Notes under the pieces: model-generated | The model's input: the letters and a program-made list of their open reading frames with translations, nothing else | Told to the model about the DNA's origin: nothing | Database searches by the model: none | Program-made: the position numbers and the translations under genes | In this document: positions 17,279 through 25,832 of the stretch, in pieces | How the letters are laid out: each line of letters opens with the position of its first letter | How positions within the stretch are numbered: the stretch's first letter is position 1 | Origin: Pirellulales bacterium | GTDB taxonomy: Bacteria > Planctomycetota > Planctomycetia > Pirellulales > JACPPG01 | Assembly (NCBI GenBank): GCA_036490175.1 | Contig: DASXEJ010000272.1 | Coordinates: 1 to 64,000 of the forward strand | DNA length: 64,000 nt | Reading direction: 5' to 3'

Positions 17279-18511
17279 ATGTTCGCGCACTTGAGAAACA
17301 CGGTCTGCATGTTGTTCGCCACGGCTGTTTTCAGCATGGCTGCCAACCCGGCTGCGGCAGCCCGGTTGGGCGGAATGGGTGGCGGCGCCATGGCCCACGT
17401 GGGCAATTCGTCGCGCAGCCTGTCGGCGGCGACGGCCGGAAAATTGACCCCCAAGAACCTGACGTCGAACAAATTGAAGTTGGCCAACACCACCATTAAT
17501 AAGGTCCCCGTCACGACGGTGTCGGCCCCACTGCTACCGACGAAACCCGTCTTCCCGATTGGGCCCGTAAATCCCGTGGTCCCGGTGAACCCGATCGGTC
17601 CCGTATACCCTGTCTTCCCTGTCGGACCGGTGAAGCCCGTGTTTCCCGTTAACCCTGTGTACCCCGTTGGTCCAGTGAAACCCGTGGGCCCAGTGAAGCC
17701 CATTGGGCCCGTGTACCCTGTGTTCCCCGTGGGTCCCGTGAAACCGATCGGCCCAATAAGCCCCGTGGGCCCCGGACTCCCTGTCGGCCCGACAAACCCC
17801 ATTGGCCCGGTGAAACCGATCGGCCCAATAAGTCCCGTCGGTCCCGGGCTCCCCGTCGGCCCGACGAACCCCGTCGGTCCCGTGAATCCCGTTCAGCCGC
17901 CCGTGACCACGACACCTCCGACTTCGGGCAATCCGTATCCGGGTGGCTCCTACTCAGGCGGACTTGGCGGACTGTTGGGATTGCTGCCGCTGGGTGGCGG
18001 ATTCGGAGGCGGGGCCGGTGGTGGATCTAGTGGCGGGGTTGGTGGTGGCGTCGACAGCGGATCGACAATGGTGGCGGACGCTCCGGCGACTCCTGCCGTT
18101 ACGACCCCGATCGCAGCCACGTCAGGGATCGACTTGCAAATCGTCGATGTCCGGCTGATCGACAATGGCGATGCCAGCCGCCAGATTGGTCCCTGCTACC
18201 GTGTCACGTTCCGCAACGCCGGGTCGACAACCGTCGACCATGAGTTCAACGTGGCGTTGGTGGCTGCCGACGGTGCCAACCTGACATCGGACCTGCCACT
18301 GTCCGAGACACGTGTCGCTTCGCTCGCCAGTGGCGGCCTGAGCCACGTCGACGTGCGACTGCCGGTCACCGCTTTCCAAATGGGAGCCGATTCCCACAGC
18401 GAGTTCGGCAAGCTGTTCGTCTTCGTAGACAGCCATCGGGAAGTCAACGAAACGAATCGCGACAACAACGTGGCGGGCTTCGACCGTACGACGATTCAAC
18501 CGGCGGCCTGA
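17279..18511 (+). CDS. exported proline-rich (P-V-X)n repeat protein with C-terminal CARDB domain
   Basis: A 410-residue exported protein. AAGGGAGG lies 5 bases before the ATG. The signal peptide spans about 1-28. Residues 89-208 form a nearly unbroken (P-[VI]-X)n array, which should adopt an extended polyproline-like rod. A Gly-rich stretch (about 222-262) leads to a CARDB-type Ig-like domain at about 284-405 ([41 protein letters not shown]), a cell-adhesion-related fold. The most likely role is a surface or extracellular-matrix stalk with an adhesive head. A strong terminator follows at 18542. The opposite strand of the repeat reads as a collagen-like Gly-X-Thr series, which I regard as a by-product. 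Confidence 0.85.
   Translation: MFAHLRNTVCMLFATAVFSMAANPAAAARLGGMGGGAMAHVGNSSRSLSAATAGKLTPKNLTSNKLKLANTTINKVPVTTVSAPLLPTKPVFPIGPVNPVVPVNPIGPVYPVFPVGPVKPVFPVNPVYPVGPVKPVGPVKPIGPVYPVFPVGPVKPIGPISPVGPGLPVGPTNPIGPVKPIGPISPVGPGLPVGPTNPVGPVNPVQPPVTTTPPTSGNPYPGGSYSGGLGGLLGLLPLGGGFGGGAGGGSSGGVGGGVDSGSTMVADAPATPAVTTPIAATSGIDLQIVDVRLIDNGDASRQIGPCYRVTFRNAGSTTVDHEFNVALVAADGANLTSDLPLSETRVASLASGGLSHVDVRLPVTAFQMGADSHSEFGKLFVFVDSHREVNETNRDNNVAGFDRTTIQPAA
17543..17902 (+). repeat. triplet-codon (Pro-Val-X)n array with a 72-bp tandem duplication
   Basis: Forty consecutive three-residue units of P-[VI]-X type make up this coding repeat. Within it a 72-base block starting at 17738 is repeated in tandem at 17810 with few, mainly silent, differences, which shows recent expansion by slippage or unequal recombination. 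Confidence 0.85.
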
Positions 18512-18541
18512 GTGCAGTACGAAATGCCATCGGCACATCGC

Positions 18542-18577
18542 AAGCGGGACGGTCTACGGACCGCCCCGCTTTTTTTC
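18542..18577 (+). terminator. rho-independent terminator after the repeat protein
   Basis: AAGCGGGACGGTC and GACCGCCCCGCTT pair around a TACG loop (with one internal mismatch), followed by a run of seven T. It lies 30 bases past the CARDB gene stop. Confidence 0.85.
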
Positions 18578-18759
18578 GTTTCTAGCGAGGCACGCGGCGG
18601 CTCGATCTTTCCTGCGCAAGGACCGCTTAGGGCAGGGCCTGCCACGTTACAGCAGCGTCCGTCGTTACAACCGGAAGGGACGTTGTTTTCCGTGCTAGGC
18701 TTGTGGGACGGAAATATTGTGTCACAGCGACGATACTCCACAAGAAACCGCCGCGCGTT

Positions 18760-19848
18760 ATGGTCAGCGCCGAACAACGTCGAGCAATGCGACTTGCCAT
18801 TCCTCTCGGGCAGGATCACGGCGAGCTGCGCATTCACGGCCAGGATTATCCGGTCCGCCTGATCGATCAATCCGCCGGCGGCTTCGGCATTCAGTCGGAG
18901 ATTCCTCTAGAGATCAAAGACGGAGACATCGCCGCGCTCAGTTGGTCGGGCGGTTGCTGCCGCGTGCGTGTCCTCAATCGTTGCGAGGAAGAGAACTTTA
19001 CCCGGATTGGCGTCGAGCGGCTCGAGGAACTCGACTCGGCCGAGGATCTCGACATAAAGAATAGCATCTGGTCACTGCGCCGCCCGCGGATGCCCATGCC
19101 CGGCGCTAATCTGTCGTACTTTGTGTACGGCGTACTGGTGGTAGTGGGGTGCAGCATCGCCGGGTTGACCTGGGGGCTGATGCCGCACGATTCGAATGTC
19201 GCGTTGCAGGCGCCGGTATCGGCCAAAGAGAAAGCCGCTTCGGACGCAGCGGCGGTCGCGGTTCAGGCGCGCGCCAGGAAAAGCCTCACCGACTTCTCGA
19301 CATACGCGGGCCGGGAGATGCATCGCGCGCTTGACTCAAGTCGCATGCCCAAGGCAGCCCAGAAGTGGGTTGCGCAACGCGTGCAGGTGTTGAACCACGC
19401 GATGCGCGGCGTGATGAAGGCGGTGGTACGTGCCTCGGCTGATACGCGTCAGGCGGCGACCGCTGTCGAAGCGACGGCCCGCAGCACCATCGACTCGATC
19501 GGCCGCGCCGCGACGATGGGCAAAGATTCGATATTGCTCGAACTACCACGTTTCATGAACAACTTGCAGCTCACGAAGCGGCAGCGTCGCGAACTCGACA
19601 AGATATTGAAGGCCGCGCATGATGCGACACAGGATTTGCAGCGCCGCAGCCGCGAACTGGGGACGCAGGAAGTCATGCAGCAAATCGCCGAAATCCGCAC
19701 TACGGCCAGCCAGCAGGCGCTAGCCGCGCTATCGCCGGAACAGACCGAGCAATTGCTGGCGCTCGTCTCGAATGGGCACAGCACACAGAAAAAACCGCCC
19801 GCGGCGGAAGCCGCGCCTAAGTCGGCGGCGCAAAAGGGCCGGAATTAG
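18760..19848 (+). CDS. PilZ domain protein with membrane span and long helical tail
   Basis: A likely c-di-GMP effector of 362 residues. The N-terminal PilZ domain has both binding motifs: RxxxR as RRAMR (residues 7-11) and DxSxxG as DQSAGG. A transmembrane helix follows near residues 126-150 (YGVLVVVGCSIAGLTWGLM). The rest is an Ala/Arg/Gln-rich helical, probably coiled-coil region ending with LTKRQRRELDKIL and LSPEQTEQLLAL, reminiscent of LTxxQ (Spy/CpxP-type) motifs. PilZ would be cytoplasmic and the tail extracytoplasmic. I use the ATG at 18760, which places RRAMR at the usual distance; an in-frame GTG at 18703 is possible, and neither has a good Shine-Dalgarno. It converges on the PqaA-like gene across a 6-bp hairpin at 19848-19865. 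Confidence 0.75.
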   Translation: MVSAEQRRAMRLAIPLGQDHGELRIHGQDYPVRLIDQSAGGFGIQSEIPLEIKDGDIAALSWSGGCCRVRVLNRCEEENFTRIGVERLEELDSAEDLDIKNSIWSLRRPRMPMPGANLSYFVYGVLVVVGCSIAGLTWGLMPHDSNVALQAPVSAKEKAASDAAAVAVQARARKSLTDFSTYAGREMHRALDSSRMPKAAQKWVAQRVQVLNHAMRGVMKAVVRASADTRQAATAVEATARSTIDSIGRAATMGKDSILLELPRFMNNLQLTKRQRRELDKILKAAHDATQDLQRRSRELGTQEVMQQIAEIRTTASQQALAALSPEQTEQLLALVSNGHSTQKKPPAAEAAPKSAAQKGRN

Positions 19849-19856
19849 CCAAACGC

Positions 19857-21245
19857 CTATTTGGCAGTATCGTCCGCAGCGTCCTTGGCCTTCACCAGCT
19901 TGACGTTGGTCGACAGGAAATAAGGCTGATGATCCGTGTCGAACACCGCTTCGCCGAACACCGCCGCATAGCCTGATTTCGGCCGTTCCAGCTTGTACTG
20001 GTAGGCCCCCTCGACCAGCTCCGTCGGGTGGCTGGTCCATTTCGACTCGCGGAAATCGCGGGTGGCGGCCGTGGCCACCCAGGCTGAAACCTTGTCCGGT
20101 TTGGTGTCGGCCTTGATGTTCAGAGTCGCGCGCTCATCGTTGTCGGTCAATTCCCACGTCAGCTTGGCGAGGTGCTTGCCGCCCGCCGCCTGACGGTGCA
20201 GAGCCGACACCGTCCCGATGATGCGCGTAAAGTCGTTCAACCCGTGGCCGTTGTTGGGCACGTACAGAATGTGCTTCTCGCCCGCGAGGCCGTTCCAGTA
20301 CAAGTTCAAGGCGTCGAGCGGCCAGTATCGGTCGTTCGTGCCCAGCAGGATCACCTTGGGCTGCGTCAACAGCGCGCGATAGGCGTAGGGATCGACGATC
20401 GCCTGCAACATGCGCCCGACGTCGCTGTCGTTCTGTTGCTGAATGCCGCGATTGGTGTAGTCCTGGATCTGTTCAGAGAATTCGCCGAACGTTGCCACCT
20501 GGTGCTTCATCTGCACGCCCATGTTGAGCATGTCGATGACCATCGGCGCAAAAGCGTTGACGCGTGGATCGACCGATGCGGTGAGCCAAGTGGTCCAACC
20601 ACGCTTGGAAGCGCCTGTGAGCGTGAAGTTCTTGATGTCGAGCGACCACTCTTGCTTGGCGAATTCCTGCACGGCATCCATGCCGCGGACCGCGCTCTTG
20701 ACCATCGGCAACAATAGCGGCCAGGAAGAATCGCCCGTGTTGATGTACTGCTCGAACGTGTAAGAGATCGCGCCGTCTTCGGTCAGTCCGTCGAAGATCG
20801 GCTGGTTCGGCACTTGCTTTAGCACCGCGACAGGACTCTTCACGCGCTCAGCAACCTGCGCCAAGATCGCCGCCTCGGACGGCAGCTTGCCCCCTTTGTC
20901 ATCCGCCGCGGGCTTGGCCAGGTCGTCGCTCCAGGCACCGCCATCGATCAGCATGATGCCTTGCGCCTCGTTCTCGACTTCACTGGGACGGATCACGAAC
21001 AGCTGGTGTTTCCAGACTGTGTCTTTCCAGGTCTGCGAAGTAAGGATCAACTCGGCCCACGTCGCTTTGCCGACCTTGCCTTCCTGGCGTTTGACCCAGC
21101 GGTAGCTGGCGTCAGGCTGTTTGACGTAGCTATGCAGCGGCCCCTGTCCGGGCTGCGACGATTCTCCCTTTTCCGCGGCCGAAATCGATCGTCCGCCCAG
21201 GATCAATAACGCGAGGCAAATGCTAAACTTAAAACGAGTTTTCAC
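19857..21245 (-). CDS. exported PhoPQ-activated pathogenicity-related (PqaA-like) alpha/beta-hydrolase
   Basis: A 462-residue PhoPQ_related family protein. This family has an alpha/beta-hydrolase fold; its Salmonella founding member PqaA is PhoP/PhoQ-regulated, and substrates are unknown. Diagnostic parts are the N-terminal WAELILTSQTWKD and W-K-H-Q-L-F-V-I-R-P strands, LIDGGAW, QVPNQPIFDG, the nucleophile-elbow-like TGASKRGWTTWL, and KVILLGTNDRYWPLDALNLYWNGL. A signal peptide (FSICLALLILGGRSISA) directs export. The GTG ending at 21245 is chosen because AAGGA lies 9 bases upstream and the next residues begin the signal; an ATG at 21371 adds 42 residues with no support. Monocistronic. Confidence 0.9.
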   Translation of the reverse strand: MKTRFKFSICLALLILGGRSISAAEKGESSQPGQGPLHSYVKQPDASYRWVKRQEGKVGKATWAELILTSQTWKDTVWKHQLFVIRPSEVENEAQGIMLIDGGAWSDDLAKPAADDKGGKLPSEAAILAQVAERVKSPVAVLKQVPNQPIFDGLTEDGAISYTFEQYINTGDSSWPLLLPMVKSAVRGMDAVQEFAKQEWSLDIKNFTLTGASKRGWTTWLTASVDPRVNAFAPMVIDMLNMGVQMKHQVATFGEFSEQIQDYTNRGIQQQNDSDVGRMLQAIVDPYAYRALLTQPKVILLGTNDRYWPLDALNLYWNGLAGEKHILYVPNNGHGLNDFTRIIGTVSALHRQAAGGKHLAKLTWELTDNDERATLNIKADTKPDKVSAWVATAATRDFRESKWTSHPTELVEGAYQYKLERPKSGYAAVFGEAVFDTDHQPYFLSTNVKLVKAKDAADDTAK

Positions 21246-21515
21246 GAGATTACGTCCTTGGATCCAATGGCGTGCGGCGGGGGCGACGCGGGCGGGAACG
21301 CGCGGTGAGCCACGCTTCAATGGTGCGAAGCTGGTTCCTTCATCATAGGTTCCGGCCGGTGTTCGCAGCAAGCCAAGGCGAGCCTGCTGGCTAGGTCAGC
21401 AAGCGGCTGCTTGCCAGCCTAAACAACGAAACGAAGAATTACTGGGTCACCCCGGGCGCCCGGCTTCGGTCAAGCAATGCGTTGCCTAAATAACCTCACT
21501 ACGAGGGGTGCGAAC

Positions 21516-22163
21516 ATGATCCCAAAACAAAGCCTTCGCCCAAGCTATCCGGCATGCGGACTTGCTCAAGCCGTGGCGCACGGCCTGGGTCTGACCGGTT
21601 GGTCTCTCGCCGCCAGGCAGCCGAGCGCCGTGGCGGTGCTAGCGACCGTGACAATCGCGGCGGCGCTGACGAGCGCCGGCTGCGGCCAGATTGCCGCCGT
21701 TAAAGAAAAGCCCACGACCGACGAGATCCGCCAGATTCAGGCGACCGTCGAGGCGCAGAAGCCGGCGCTGGACGCGACTCCGTCGATCACGCAACAGGCC
21801 ATCTATCGTCCCTGGGGCGTCAAGGAAACCGCCGTCGACGCGTTGGGCCGCATCGGCGAAAGCGCCGTTCCGACGCTGATCACCGCGCTGTCGGACGCCA
21901 ATCCACGCGTCCGCGCGCAGGCCGGCCGGGCATTGGCACGGATGGGAGCCGCCGGCAAGGACGCCGTGCCGACATTAATGGAACGGCTCGATGACCCGGA
22001 CGAGGATGTCCGCCAGGCCGCGGCCCGCGCCCTGGGGCAAATGGGTCCGTTCGCGGCGCCCGCCGTGCCGGCGCTCGTGGGCATGATCGAATCGCCCGAC
22101 GGCAAAGCGCCCGCTTCGACGATCCCACCGTTGGTCCCACAACCAGGCGCCGCTCGACAGTAA
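21516..22163 (+). CDS. HEAT-repeat lipoprotein
   Basis: A 215-residue protein with an unusually long signal region and a lipobox-like TSAGC (about residue 55), then a helical region and two to three HEAT/PBS-type repeats (ETAVDALGRIGESAVPTLI; VRAQAGRALARMG; VRQAAARALGQMGPFAAPAV). HEAT repeats build a protein-binding solenoid, so this is probably an envelope scaffold; partners are unknown. A GAGGGG precedes the ATG at 21516. A frame 13 codons longer is less likely. It is followed by a REP-like pair. Confidence 0.75.
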   Translation: MIPKQSLRPSYPACGLAQAVAHGLGLTGWSLAARQPSAVAVLATVTIAAALTSAGCGQIAAVKEKPTTDEIRQIQATVEAQKPALDATPSITQQAIYRPWGVKETAVDALGRIGESAVPTLITALSDANPRVRAQAGRALARMGAAGKDAVPTLMERLDDPDEDVRQAAARALGQMGPFAAPAVPALVGMIESPDGKAPASTIPPLVPQPGAARQ

Positions 22164-22214
22164 TGACGCGCGCCAGAAACCGAACACGAATCACTCAGAA
22201 GTATTCGGCGGGTC

Positions 22215-22298
22215 GGGTGCCATGTCCACGTATCGCGTGGACATGTGAACTTATTGTGGTTTTACAGCATGCCCACGCTTTGCGTGGGCATGGTACCC
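22215..22298. repeat. inverted pair of REP-like palindromes (BIME-like)
   Basis: Left: GGGTGCCATG head, CATGTCCACG, loop TATCG, CGTGGACATG (to 22245), a perfect 10-bp stem. Right: CATGCCCACGC, TTT, GCGTGGGCATG (22268-22292), a perfect 11-bp stem followed by GTACCC. The two face each other across 22 bases, between the HEAT gene's 3' end and the 3' end of the ThDP enzyme gene. Confidence 0.75.
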
Positions 22299-22378
22299 CA
22301 AAGAGACCGGATACTCCCCGTGACCGGTCACCCTGGCACCGGAGATCGCATCGCCCGGAAATACTCGGCGAGTGAGCC

Positions 22379-24076
22379 TTATCCGTAGTTCAGCCGTGGT
22401 GGGCTGCCGCGCTGCACTGGCACGTCGAACAGTCGCGGTCGATCGCCGGCCAATGATTCCTTGAGCTTCGACTCCAACTCATCCGGATCGGTAATCCGCG
22501 CCGCTTCCACGCCAAGCGAACGAGCCAAGCCGACAAAGTCGATCTCGGGCTCGGCCAGATCCATGCCGACGAAGTGCCCGGCGCGGGCTGCCGGATAACC
22601 GATCTGCTGCGCGCCCACTTTCAGAATCTGGTACTGCGCGTTGTTGCAGATGACGAACGTGACCGGCAGCCGGTAGCGGGCCGCGGTCCACAGCCCTTGA
22701 ATGCCGTACATCGACGCTCCCTCACCCAAGAGAGCCAATACGGGGCGCTCGGGCCAGGCGAGTTGCACTCCCATCGCGCAGCCCAGGCCCCACCCCAGGG
22801 CCCAACCGCGATGGCCGAAGTAGCCGGTCGTGTTTTTCAAGGCCGCAAGACGCTCCAAGTACGTGCCGGTTGTGGTCACGGCCTCTTCGACGACGGCCAC
22901 GTTGGGCGGCAACACATGCGCCACGCTCGACATCAACGTCAGTGGCGTCAGCGGCCGCGCGCTGCGCTGGGTGCGCGCCTCTTCGATGAGCGCCGTGCGT
23001 GCGCGAGTGTGCGTCTCGGCGATCGCCGCGGCGCGACTTTTGGCTTGCTCGACTTGCGCGGCCGACATGGTCGTGCGCAACAACGCACTCAGCTCGGCGA
23101 GCCCGACTTTCAAATCGCCCAACAGACCGACCTCGACCGGATAGTTCTTGCCCAACTGCCAGGGGTCCTGATCGATGTGCACGATGCGGATATGCTCGGG
23201 GATCGCGCGCGACGGTTCGAAGTATACGTACAAGCGCAGCAAATCCATGCCGACGACAAAGATCACATCGTGATCGGCCAGTCGCGCGCGCACTTCGGGA
23301 GACCAGATCGGCATACCGGGGGCCGAGAGGGGATGATCGGCCGGAAAGCCGAGGCGGCCGTGCGTCGTGCCCGATTCCGACATCACCGGCGCGCCCAGCT
23401 GTTCGGCCACGGCCACGAGCTCGGCCACGGCATCCCCCTCGGTGGTGCGGCTGCCAACGAGTATCGCCGGGTTGCGGGCCCCGGCCAGCACGGCGGCGGC
23501 TTGCCGCAGTGCCTCGACGGGCGGGCGGACGCGCACGTCCAGCGGCTTGGCCGTAGTCAGGTCTAGCTCAGCGATTTCGCTTTGCAGGTCCATCGGCAGC
23601 GAGAGGAACACCGGGCCGGTCGGCGGCGTCAGCGCCACTTGCGCGGCGCGGCGAATCGCGGTCGGCAGATCCTGGACCCGCTGCACTTCGGCCGCCCATT
23701 TCATCCACGGCTTGGCCACGCGGACCATGTCTGACCACAGAATCGGCTCTTCGAACATCAGCCGGCGATCCTGCTGGCCGGCCGTCACCAACAGCGGTGT
23801 GCCGGCGCGATGGGCGTTGTACAGCATGCCCATCGCGTTCCCCAGTCCGCAGCTGATGTGCAGATTGACAAATCCCAGCGAGCGCGAGGCCTGGGCATAG
23901 CCGTCGGCCATGGCCACGACGGGCACTTCCTGTAGACCCAGGATGTATTCAATCCGGCGATCCGCTACCAAGGCGTCTGAAAGCGGTAGCTCTGTCGTGC
24001 CGGGATTTCCGAACAAATAACGCACGCCGAGATTGGCGAGCATTTCGAGCAATGCCTGCACGCCGCTGATGGCCAT
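22379..24076 (-). CDS. thiamine-diphosphate decarboxylase, benzoylformate-decarboxylase-like
   Basis: A 565-residue ThDP enzyme of the acetolactate synthase/benzoylformate decarboxylase superfamily. The opening GNPGTTELP, LQEVPVVAMADGYAQASR and FVNLHISCGLGNAMG follow benzoylformate decarboxylase closely, including the histidine in NLH (His70 of the Pseudomonas enzyme). The ThDP/Mg site is GEGASMYGIQGLW...CNN near 440-475. The serine of GNPGSNELP that contacts substrate in the Pseudomonas enzyme is threonine here, so the substrate may differ. Likely reaction: non-oxidative decarboxylation of a 2-oxo acid. Cytoplasmic. I start at the ATG ending at 24076, where homology begins, rather than 24 codons earlier. 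No mandelate-pathway genes are adjacent. Confidence 0.85.
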   Translation of the reverse strand: MAISGVQALLEMLANLGVRYLFGNPGTTELPLSDALVADRRIEYILGLQEVPVVAMADGYAQASRSLGFVNLHISCGLGNAMGMLYNAHRAGTPLLVTAGQQDRRLMFEEPILWSDMVRVAKPWMKWAAEVQRVQDLPTAIRRAAQVALTPPTGPVFLSLPMDLQSEIAELDLTTAKPLDVRVRPPVEALRQAAAVLAGARNPAILVGSRTTEGDAVAELVAVAEQLGAPVMSESGTTHGRLGFPADHPLSAPGMPIWSPEVRARLADHDVIFVVGMDLLRLYVYFEPSRAIPEHIRIVHIDQDPWQLGKNYPVEVGLLGDLKVGLAELSALLRTTMSAAQVEQAKSRAAAIAETHTRARTALIEEARTQRSARPLTPLTLMSSVAHVLPPNVAVVEEAVTTTGTYLERLAALKNTTGYFGHRGWALGWGLGCAMGVQLAWPERPVLALLGEGASMYGIQGLWTAARYRLPVTFVICNNAQYQILKVGAQQIGYPAARAGHFVGMDLAEPEIDFVGLARSLGVEAARITDPDELESKLKESLAGDRPRLFDVPVQRGSPPRLNYG

Positions 24077-24233
24077 AGCGTTTGCTGCCGAGAGTGCCGT
24101 GGGGCGGGGATGCGATGACGACGAGGCGCCAGTGTACGCCAGGCGCACGCCAAAGCAAATCGCCAGGCCAGAGCCGCCGCGTGGGAAGCGCGGCGCTCGG
24201 GTCTGGCGAGTAAATCAGCAAATCTGCTGGGCG

Positions 24234-25013
24234 TTATCGCACGTACTGACGCTGCGAAGTGCGCCGCACTTGCGACGGAGATTCTTCTTCGACTTGATCG
24301 TCGGGCTCGGCCAGGGTCGGTTCGCCGCGGCGTGCCACGGTGGACGGATTGGCGGAACGACTCGATGGCAAAGTCGCCGGCTTGACCAGCCGATCGGTGG
24401 TACCCAGGTACTGGACTGCACCTTCGTACTCTTGCGGTCGGTTACGCTGCGCCATCTGCGGAGAGGGCCGGCCGGCCGGGTATTGTCGATTATTGCCCGG
24501 ACGAACCATCTGGGGAGTGTTTTGCGGCGGACGACGCGTCATTTGCGGAGCGCCCTGCGACGACGGAGCGCGGCGCACCATCTGCTGCGACCGTTGCGGC
24601 GGACGAGTTTTGCGCGCCATCTGCGGCGCGTTCTGGTCCATCGATCGCGAGGGCACGTCGCGCACGACTTGATTGCCGTAGGGATGTGCACGCGAGTAGG
24701 TTTCAGGCGGCAGACCGTTGCCGCCCGGTGTCGGCGGGCCTACCCAATTGGCACAGTCGTCGCACGTCGAGCAGTGCGGATTGCCGGTGCACCAATCGCC
24801 CCAGTAGACTTCGCCGCAGCCACCCGGTCGATTGCAAGGCCAGCCACACCAACCTCCCCAGCCACAGCCGCTGCCGCCGTTCCAGCCGCAGCCCGGTTCC
24901 CAACCGCACCCAGGCCACGGGCAAGGCGTCCAGCCGCTGCCTTCCCAGCAGCAACAGCCGGCACTGCCCAAAGCCAGGCAGGCCAGGCCAATGCCCAGCA
25001 ATAAGCGCTTCAT
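24234..25013 (-). CDS. lipoprotein with Trp/Cys/Gly-rich head and PQM repeats
   Basis: A 259-residue lipoprotein of unknown function. GAGGGGGGAT is well placed before the ATG. The signal peptide ends in the lipobox GSAGC with Cys20. The next 60 residues are extraordinarily rich in Trp, Cys, Gly and Pro (CGWEPGCGW, GCGWGGWCGW, CSTCDDCANW). Residues about 125-205 carry five spaced Q-M motifs of the type APQMAR, SQQMVRR, APQMTRR, TPQMVRP, SPQMAQR in a Pro/Arg/Gln-rich, probably disordered tract. Low-complexity lipoproteins of this sort occur in planctomycetes and may be cell-wall associated; this is inference. Confidence 0.75.
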   Translation of the reverse strand: MKRLLLGIGLACLALGSAGCCCWEGSGWTPCPWPGCGWEPGCGWNGGSGCGWGGWCGWPCNRPGGCGEVYWGDWCTGNPHCSTCDDCANWVGPPTPGGNGLPPETYSRAHPYGNQVVRDVPSRSMDQNAPQMARKTRPPQRSQQMVRRAPSSQGAPQMTRRPPQNTPQMVRPGNNRQYPAGRPSPQMAQRNRPQEYEGAVQYLGTTDRLVKPATLPSSRSANPSTVARRGEPTLAEPDDQVEEESPSQVRRTSQRQYVR

Positions 25014-25233
25014 GTCAAAAATCCCCCCTCAGGAATTTGTAGGTCGCCGTTGGGTCTTATCGGCGGAATTATCGGCACAGTCGAGAAAATCGTCATAGCT
25101 GGCAGCATGCATACCAGTGACAGTGTCAGCCCAACGGGCTGCGGCAACGGCAATGCGCGATTGCGCTCTCGCAGGGTTTGATTCTGGGGCGTCTCCGTGG
25201 CTTCCGCCGACCTTGCGCCTCGTGCCGATTCCC

Positions 25234-25260
25234 GTGTGCCACGGTTGGCGTGTCCGACCT
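25234..25260 (+). repeat. degenerate REP-like palindrome, GGTTGG subtype
   Basis: GTGTGCCA is followed by CGGTTGG, CGTGT and CCGACCT, a mismatched version of the 110-136 element. It lies in the leader of the VOC gene. It is probably decayed. Confidence 0.35.
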
Positions 25261-25397
25261 TGCGAATTGCCAAGACCGCTCGTCGAGAAACGGGCGGTAG
25301 CTCGCGGCGCGCGCGGCGGGTGACTATATTGCGCGTCGACGTATATGATCGTCCCCGGGTTGCATTCCCGTACCGCTTTTGGACCAGCGAGGCCACG

Positions 25398-25799
25398 ATG
25401 ACCACCGCACTCCCCATTCGTTCCTTGAATCATGTGGGCCGTCTCACCAAGCACTTGGAAGAGAGCAAGGCCTTTTATCGCGACGTGCTCGGCTTTCAGG
25501 AAATCTTGCGGCCGAACTTCGACTTTCAGGGGGCGTGGCTGTTCAACTACGGTTTGCAAATTCACCTGATCGTGAACGAATCGGTTCCGGATCCGAGCGG
25601 CCCGATCCAGACGCGCGATGGCCACCTGGCCTTCGAGGTCGACGACCTGGCCACCGTGGAAAAGCGACTGGAAGAGCGCGGCATCCCGTTCCGCAAAAAC
25701 ACCGTGGCCCAGACCGGCCGAGAGCAGATTTTTTTCCGCGATCCGGACGGCCATCACATTGAGGTGGGGATCTATGCGCCGTCGCAGCCGGTCGCGTAG
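25398..25799 (+). CDS. VOC superfamily (glyoxalase/dioxygenase-fold) protein
   Basis: A 133-residue single vicinal-oxygen-chelate protein with the paired beta-alpha-beta-beta-beta modules: LNHVGRLTKHLEESKAFYRDVLGFQ at the N-terminus and HLAFEVDDL then FFRDPDGHHIEVGIY at the C-terminus. Putative metal ligands are the His of NHVG, a His in IHLIV, the His of GHLAF and the Glu of IEVG. That is the glyoxalase I-like set, but the substrate cannot be deduced. It is cytoplasmic. GAGG lies upstream of the ATG at 25398; the frame extends 67 codons further 5' without homology. It converges on the thiolase gene. Confidence 0.88.
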   Translation: MTTALPIRSLNHVGRLTKHLEESKAFYRDVLGFQEILRPNFDFQGAWLFNYGLQIHLIVNESVPDPSGPIQTRDGHLAFEVDDLATVEKRLEERGIPFRKNTVAQTGREQIFFRDPDGHHIEVGIYAPSQPVA

Positions 25800-25832
25800 C
25801 ACCGGTTCGCCTTGCGATGGTCGCAGCGAGGG

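Noticed and set aside
17221-17802. Minus-strand frame encoding a collagen-like Gly-X-Thr repeat protein
   Set aside because: It is the exact antisense of the (Pro-Val-X)n array. The plus frame has a Shine-Dalgarno, signal peptide, CARDB domain and terminator; the minus frame has none and ends in the antisense of the signal peptide.
22574-23566. 330-codon plus-strand open frame
   Set aside because: Antisense of the ThDP enzyme; a high-GC shadow.
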